In this document: positions 61,673 to 64,000 of the stretch, piece by piece
Numbering within the stretch: the first letter of the stretch is position 1
How the letters are laid out: the number at the start of each line of letters is the position of its first letter
NCBI GenBank assembly: GCA_020633195.1
Contig: JACKEC010000027.1
Location: 81,037-145,036 of the forward strand
Direction of reading: 5' to 3'
Source: Sandaracinaceae bacterium
GTDB lineage: Bacteria; Myxococcota_A; Polyangia; Polyangiales; Sandaracinaceae
DNA: 64,000 nucleotides
Position numbers and translations under genes: made by a program
Notes under the pieces: model-generated
The model's input: only the letters and a program-made list of their open reading frames with translations
The model's database searches: none
What the model was told of the DNA's origin: nothing

Positions 61673-62188
61673 ATGCGAACCTCTTGGAAGACCCTCTCGG
61701 TGCTCGCGACCCTGCTCCTCGCGGTGGGCTGCGGCGGCGACGACACCGCGTCCGACGACACCGCGGGCGGCGACGAGACCGCGGGCGGCGAGCACGGCGA
61801 GCACGGCCACGGCCACCACCACGGCGGGGAGCATCACCCCGAGCACGCGCACCAGATGTCGGCGGCGCAGACGACGTTCCACGACGTCTTCGCGCCGATC
61901 TGGCACGCCGAGCCGAGCGACGAGCGCACCGCGCAGGCGTGCGGGCAGCTCGACGAGCTCGCGCGGCTCGCCGCGGCGGCCGCCGAGTCGACCACCGAAG
62001 GCGTCGAGGCGCCCGAGGCGGCCGACGCGCAGATCCCCGCCGACATGGCGGCGGCGTTCGACACCCTCCGCAGCGAGGGCTGCGCGGGCGAGGCGCCGGA
62101 CGCCGACGCCGTGCACGCGAACCTGTCCGCCATCCACGACGTCTTCCACCGCTCGATGGAGCGCTGGCAGGCCCTCCACGCCGAGTAG
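61673..62188 (+). CDS. His-rich lipoprotein
   Basis: A 171-residue lipoprotein (LLAVGC|GGD). A segment of about 25 residues (GGEHGEHGHGHHHGGEHHPE) holds about ten His and should bind divalent metals such as zinc, nickel or copper. The C-terminal part (TTFHDVFAPIWHAEPSDERT, DVFHRSMERWQ) has more His in helices and resembles a heme- or metal-binding four-helix bundle, though this is inference. It lies between a TPR gene on the opposite strand and the third RCC1 gene. Regulation unknown. Confidence 0.7.
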   Translation: MRTSWKTLSVLATLLLAVGCGGDDTASDDTAGGDETAGGEHGEHGHGHHHGGEHHPEHAHQMSAAQTTFHDVFAPIWHAEPSDERTAQACGQLDELARLAAAAAESTTEGVEAPEAADAQIPADMAAAFDTLRSEGCAGEAPDADAVHANLSAIHDVFHRSMERWQALHAE

Positions 62189-62197
62189 GCTCGCCTC

Positions 62198-63904
62198 CTA
62201 CGGGGGACAGACGGGGCGCGGCGCGGGGCCGCCCGGGCCGCTCGGGCCGGCGCCCTGCGACGCCGAGTTGTCGCCCCAGCAGAAGACGCGCCCCGTGTCG
62301 TCGAGCGCGCAGGTGTGCCCCTCGCCCACCGCGACGTCGACCCAGGTCCGGTCGGGCGCCACGACCACGGGCTCGGCCTGCACCATCGCCGGCGCGTTCG
62401 GGCCGATCTGGTCGTAGGTGTCGTCGCCCCAGCAGCGCAGCTCGCCGCCGTCGCGGATGCCGCACGCGTGGCGGTAGCCCGCGTCGATCTGCGTGTAGCC
62501 CTGCGGCCCCGCGATGACGCCGGGCGTCGGCGTCCCCGAGCCCTCGCGCCCGAGCTGCCCGGCGTAGCTCGCGCCCCACGCCCACACGTCGCCCGTCGAG
62601 GAGAGCCCGAGCGTGAACTCGTCGCCCGCGCTCACCGCCGTGAAGGCGACGCCCGCTTCGATCTGGACGGGCGTCGCGTACACGTCGGTCTCCATCGGCC
62701 GCGCGAGCTGCTCGTTGGCGTTGCCTCCCCAGCACCAGATGCGCTGCGCGTCGTCGAGGGCGCAGGCGTGCGTGTGGCTCGCGTCGATGGCGGTGAACCG
62801 GTGCGTGCCCGCCACCTGCTCGGGGCTCCAGATCTCCTCGATGAGGCGCATGCTGCCGACCTGCGCGGTGTTGCTGTGACCCCAGCACCAGGCCTGTCCG
62901 CCGGACACGATCGCGCACGAGAAGCCGAAGCCCGCCGAGATCGCGATCGCGGCGCCCGGCAGGTCGGGCGAGAGGCGCGCGCCGCCGTCGGTCGGTGAGG
63001 CGTCGGGCCCGTCGCCGAGCTGCCCGGCCCAGTCGTCGCCGTTGCAGTGCACGGCGCCTGCGCTGTCGAGCGCGCAGTAGTGATCGAAGCCGAGCGAGAA
63101 CGCGGTGAGGCCCGCCGGGCCGAAGACGGCGCGCGGGGCCTCGAGGTTCGTCCCCGCCGGAGGGCCGAACCAGAGCTCGTTCTTCCCCCAGCAGAGCGGC
63201 GCCGCGTCGCGGGCGGTGACGCACGTCGCGTCGCCGTAGGCGTGCAGGTCGAGCTCCGCGCCGGGGAACGGATCGCACGCCGGCGCGCCGCCGAGGCAGC
63301 CCTCGACGACGTCGCAGGTCTGATCGGGGAGACAGAGCGCGTCGTCGGCGCGCAGGAAGCACGTCCCCGACGCGGCGCACTCGGCGCGCGCGCACGACGC
63401 CCCGCCACCGCACTCCGAGGCGTCGGCGCACTCCGGCTCGCAGAACTCCGGGGTCTCCTCGGTGCAGCGCTCGTCCTGGCACGTCCCGCCGACGCACGCG
63501 GCCGCGACGGGATCGCCGCCCGCGAGGGGGCAGGTCACGCCCACGCAGTCGCGCACGAGGATCACCGTCGCGCCGTGCATCGGCCCGCTGAGCTCGACCC
63601 GGACCGGGCGCTGCACCACCGTCGCGCCGTCGCGGAGGAGCGACACCCGCACCGTCACCGGTCCGCGCGCGAGCTCGTCGAGCTCGGCGACCCGGACGCC
63701 CGCGGCGTAGTCCCCGTCGGCGACGGTGTGCTCCGCGAACCGACCGGACGCCGGCCCCGCGAGCACCTCCGTGCGGACCGCGTCGAACTCCACGCCCGCC
63801 ACCAGCTCCGTGCGCACGTCGACGACCAACCGAGAGGTCTCGTCCACGCATCCGACCAGCACGAGCGCGGCGATCGTCAGCGACGCCAGCTTGGAGACCG
63901 TCAC
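62198..63904 (-). CDS. RCC1-repeat lipoprotein (third)
   Basis: A 568-residue lipoprotein, GTG start (63904), lipobox LVLVGC. After a beta-rich domain (LVAGVEFDAVRTEVLAGPAS) and a Cys-rich knot (CVGGTCQDERCTEETPEFCE, CGGGASCARAECAASGTCF), at least six RCC1-type units follow, such as CSIVS-like cores, AWCWGHSNTAQVG, RIWCWGGNANEQLA, DVWAWGASYAGQLGREG and RVFCWGDNSASQ. The Cys knot resembles those in myxobacterial secreted lipoproteins. Function unknown. Confidence 0.85.
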   Translation of the reverse strand: MTVSKLASLTIAALVLVGCVDETSRLVVDVRTELVAGVEFDAVRTEVLAGPASGRFAEHTVADGDYAAGVRVAELDELARGPVTVRVSLLRDGATVVQRPVRVELSGPMHGATVILVRDCVGVTCPLAGGDPVAAACVGGTCQDERCTEETPEFCEPECADASECGGGASCARAECAASGTCFLRADDALCLPDQTCDVVEGCLGGAPACDPFPGAELDLHAYGDATCVTARDAAPLCWGKNELWFGPPAGTNLEAPRAVFGPAGLTAFSLGFDHYCALDSAGAVHCNGDDWAGQLGDGPDASPTDGGARLSPDLPGAAIAISAGFGFSCAIVSGGQAWCWGHSNTAQVGSMRLIEEIWSPEQVAGTHRFTAIDASHTHACALDDAQRIWCWGGNANEQLARPMETDVYATPVQIEAGVAFTAVSAGDEFTLGLSSTGDVWAWGASYAGQLGREGSGTPTPGVIAGPQGYTQIDAGYRHACGIRDGGELRCWGDDTYDQIGPNAPAMVQAEPVVVAPDRTWVDVAVGEGHTCALDDTGRVFCWGDNSASQGAGPSGPGGPAPRPVCPP

Positions 63905-63980
63905 TGGGGTCAGGTTCGGCGAAGAGCCCCGCCGGGTCAACGCCGCGTCGACGGGCTACGCGGGGTGGCCAGAGACGTCG

Positions 63981-64000
63981 AGGTCTGTCGATAAATCGCC
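63981..64000. repeat. Start of another ~103-bp palindromic repeat (cut by window edge)
   Basis: AGGTCTGTCGATAAATCGCC is identical to the first 20 bases of the copy at 56743. The remainder is outside the window. Confidence 0.8.

Overview
The window is very GC-rich DNA with dense genes on both strands. It looks like a chromosome segment of a myxobacterium (Myxococcota), probably near the Sandaracinus/Polyangiales group. The reasons are the many secreted lipoproteins with Asp-Ala-Gly-Pro linkers, three RCC1-repeat lipoproteins, a membrane-linked Ser/Thr kinase, a Tol-Pal operon in a non-enterobacterial order, and a type VI secretion (T6SS) payload island. The taxonomic assignment is an inference.

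Left end (1-3.0 kb): the 3' end of an IS21-type istB gene and the IS end lead straight into a CRISPR array of 34 repeat units at 531-2905. Repeats are 36 bp and end in GTTGAAGC; spacers are about 22-38 bp. The array is decayed at both ends, has one truncated repeat and one spacer present twice. No cas gene is visible in the window. Many spacers read open as plausible peptides, as expected for protospacers from high-GC phage or plasmid genes. Next come a small exported peptide with a five-tryptophan tail and a divergent aldo/keto reductase-LysR pair.

5.5-12.1 kb: a compact Tol-Pal operon (ybgF/cpoB-like, pal, tolQ, tolR, a TonB/TolA-like transducer, tolB), a hairpin-rich spacer and an aldehyde dehydrogenase.

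12.3-30.6 kb: a T6SS accessory and effector island without structural T6SS genes. It has two paralogous propeller-like proteins, a Cys/His-containing unknown, a GrpB-family protein, a HEAT-repeat protein, and DUF2169, ketosynthase-fold and DUF3396-like proteins. Three vgrG genes follow; the first carries a C-terminal extension followed by a Tsi6-like candidate immunity gene, and the third has a large insertion in its needle. A DUF6484-like gene and a DUF4150/PAAR-like gene close the island.

30.6-64 kb: a mosaic of envelope and metabolic genes. It includes lipoprotein pairs, an amidase/acyl-CoA synthetase/GalT-like operon, a three-repeat secreted protein, and a kinase with N-terminal membrane helices. 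It also includes a beta-barrel protein, a polyprenol-phosphate mannosyltransferase-like enzyme, an isolated GspC-like protein, a long-chain acyl-CoA synthetase, and a Nudix hydrolase. A Fur-box-controlled pair of tiny genes, a Baeyer-Villiger-type monooxygenase, a pseudokinase-winged-helix fusion and a peptidoglycan-binding protein follow. Dispersed palindromic repeats of about 103 bp occur at 12.1-12.3, 56.7-56.8 and at the right window edge, and two copies supply the stop codon of the neighbouring gene.
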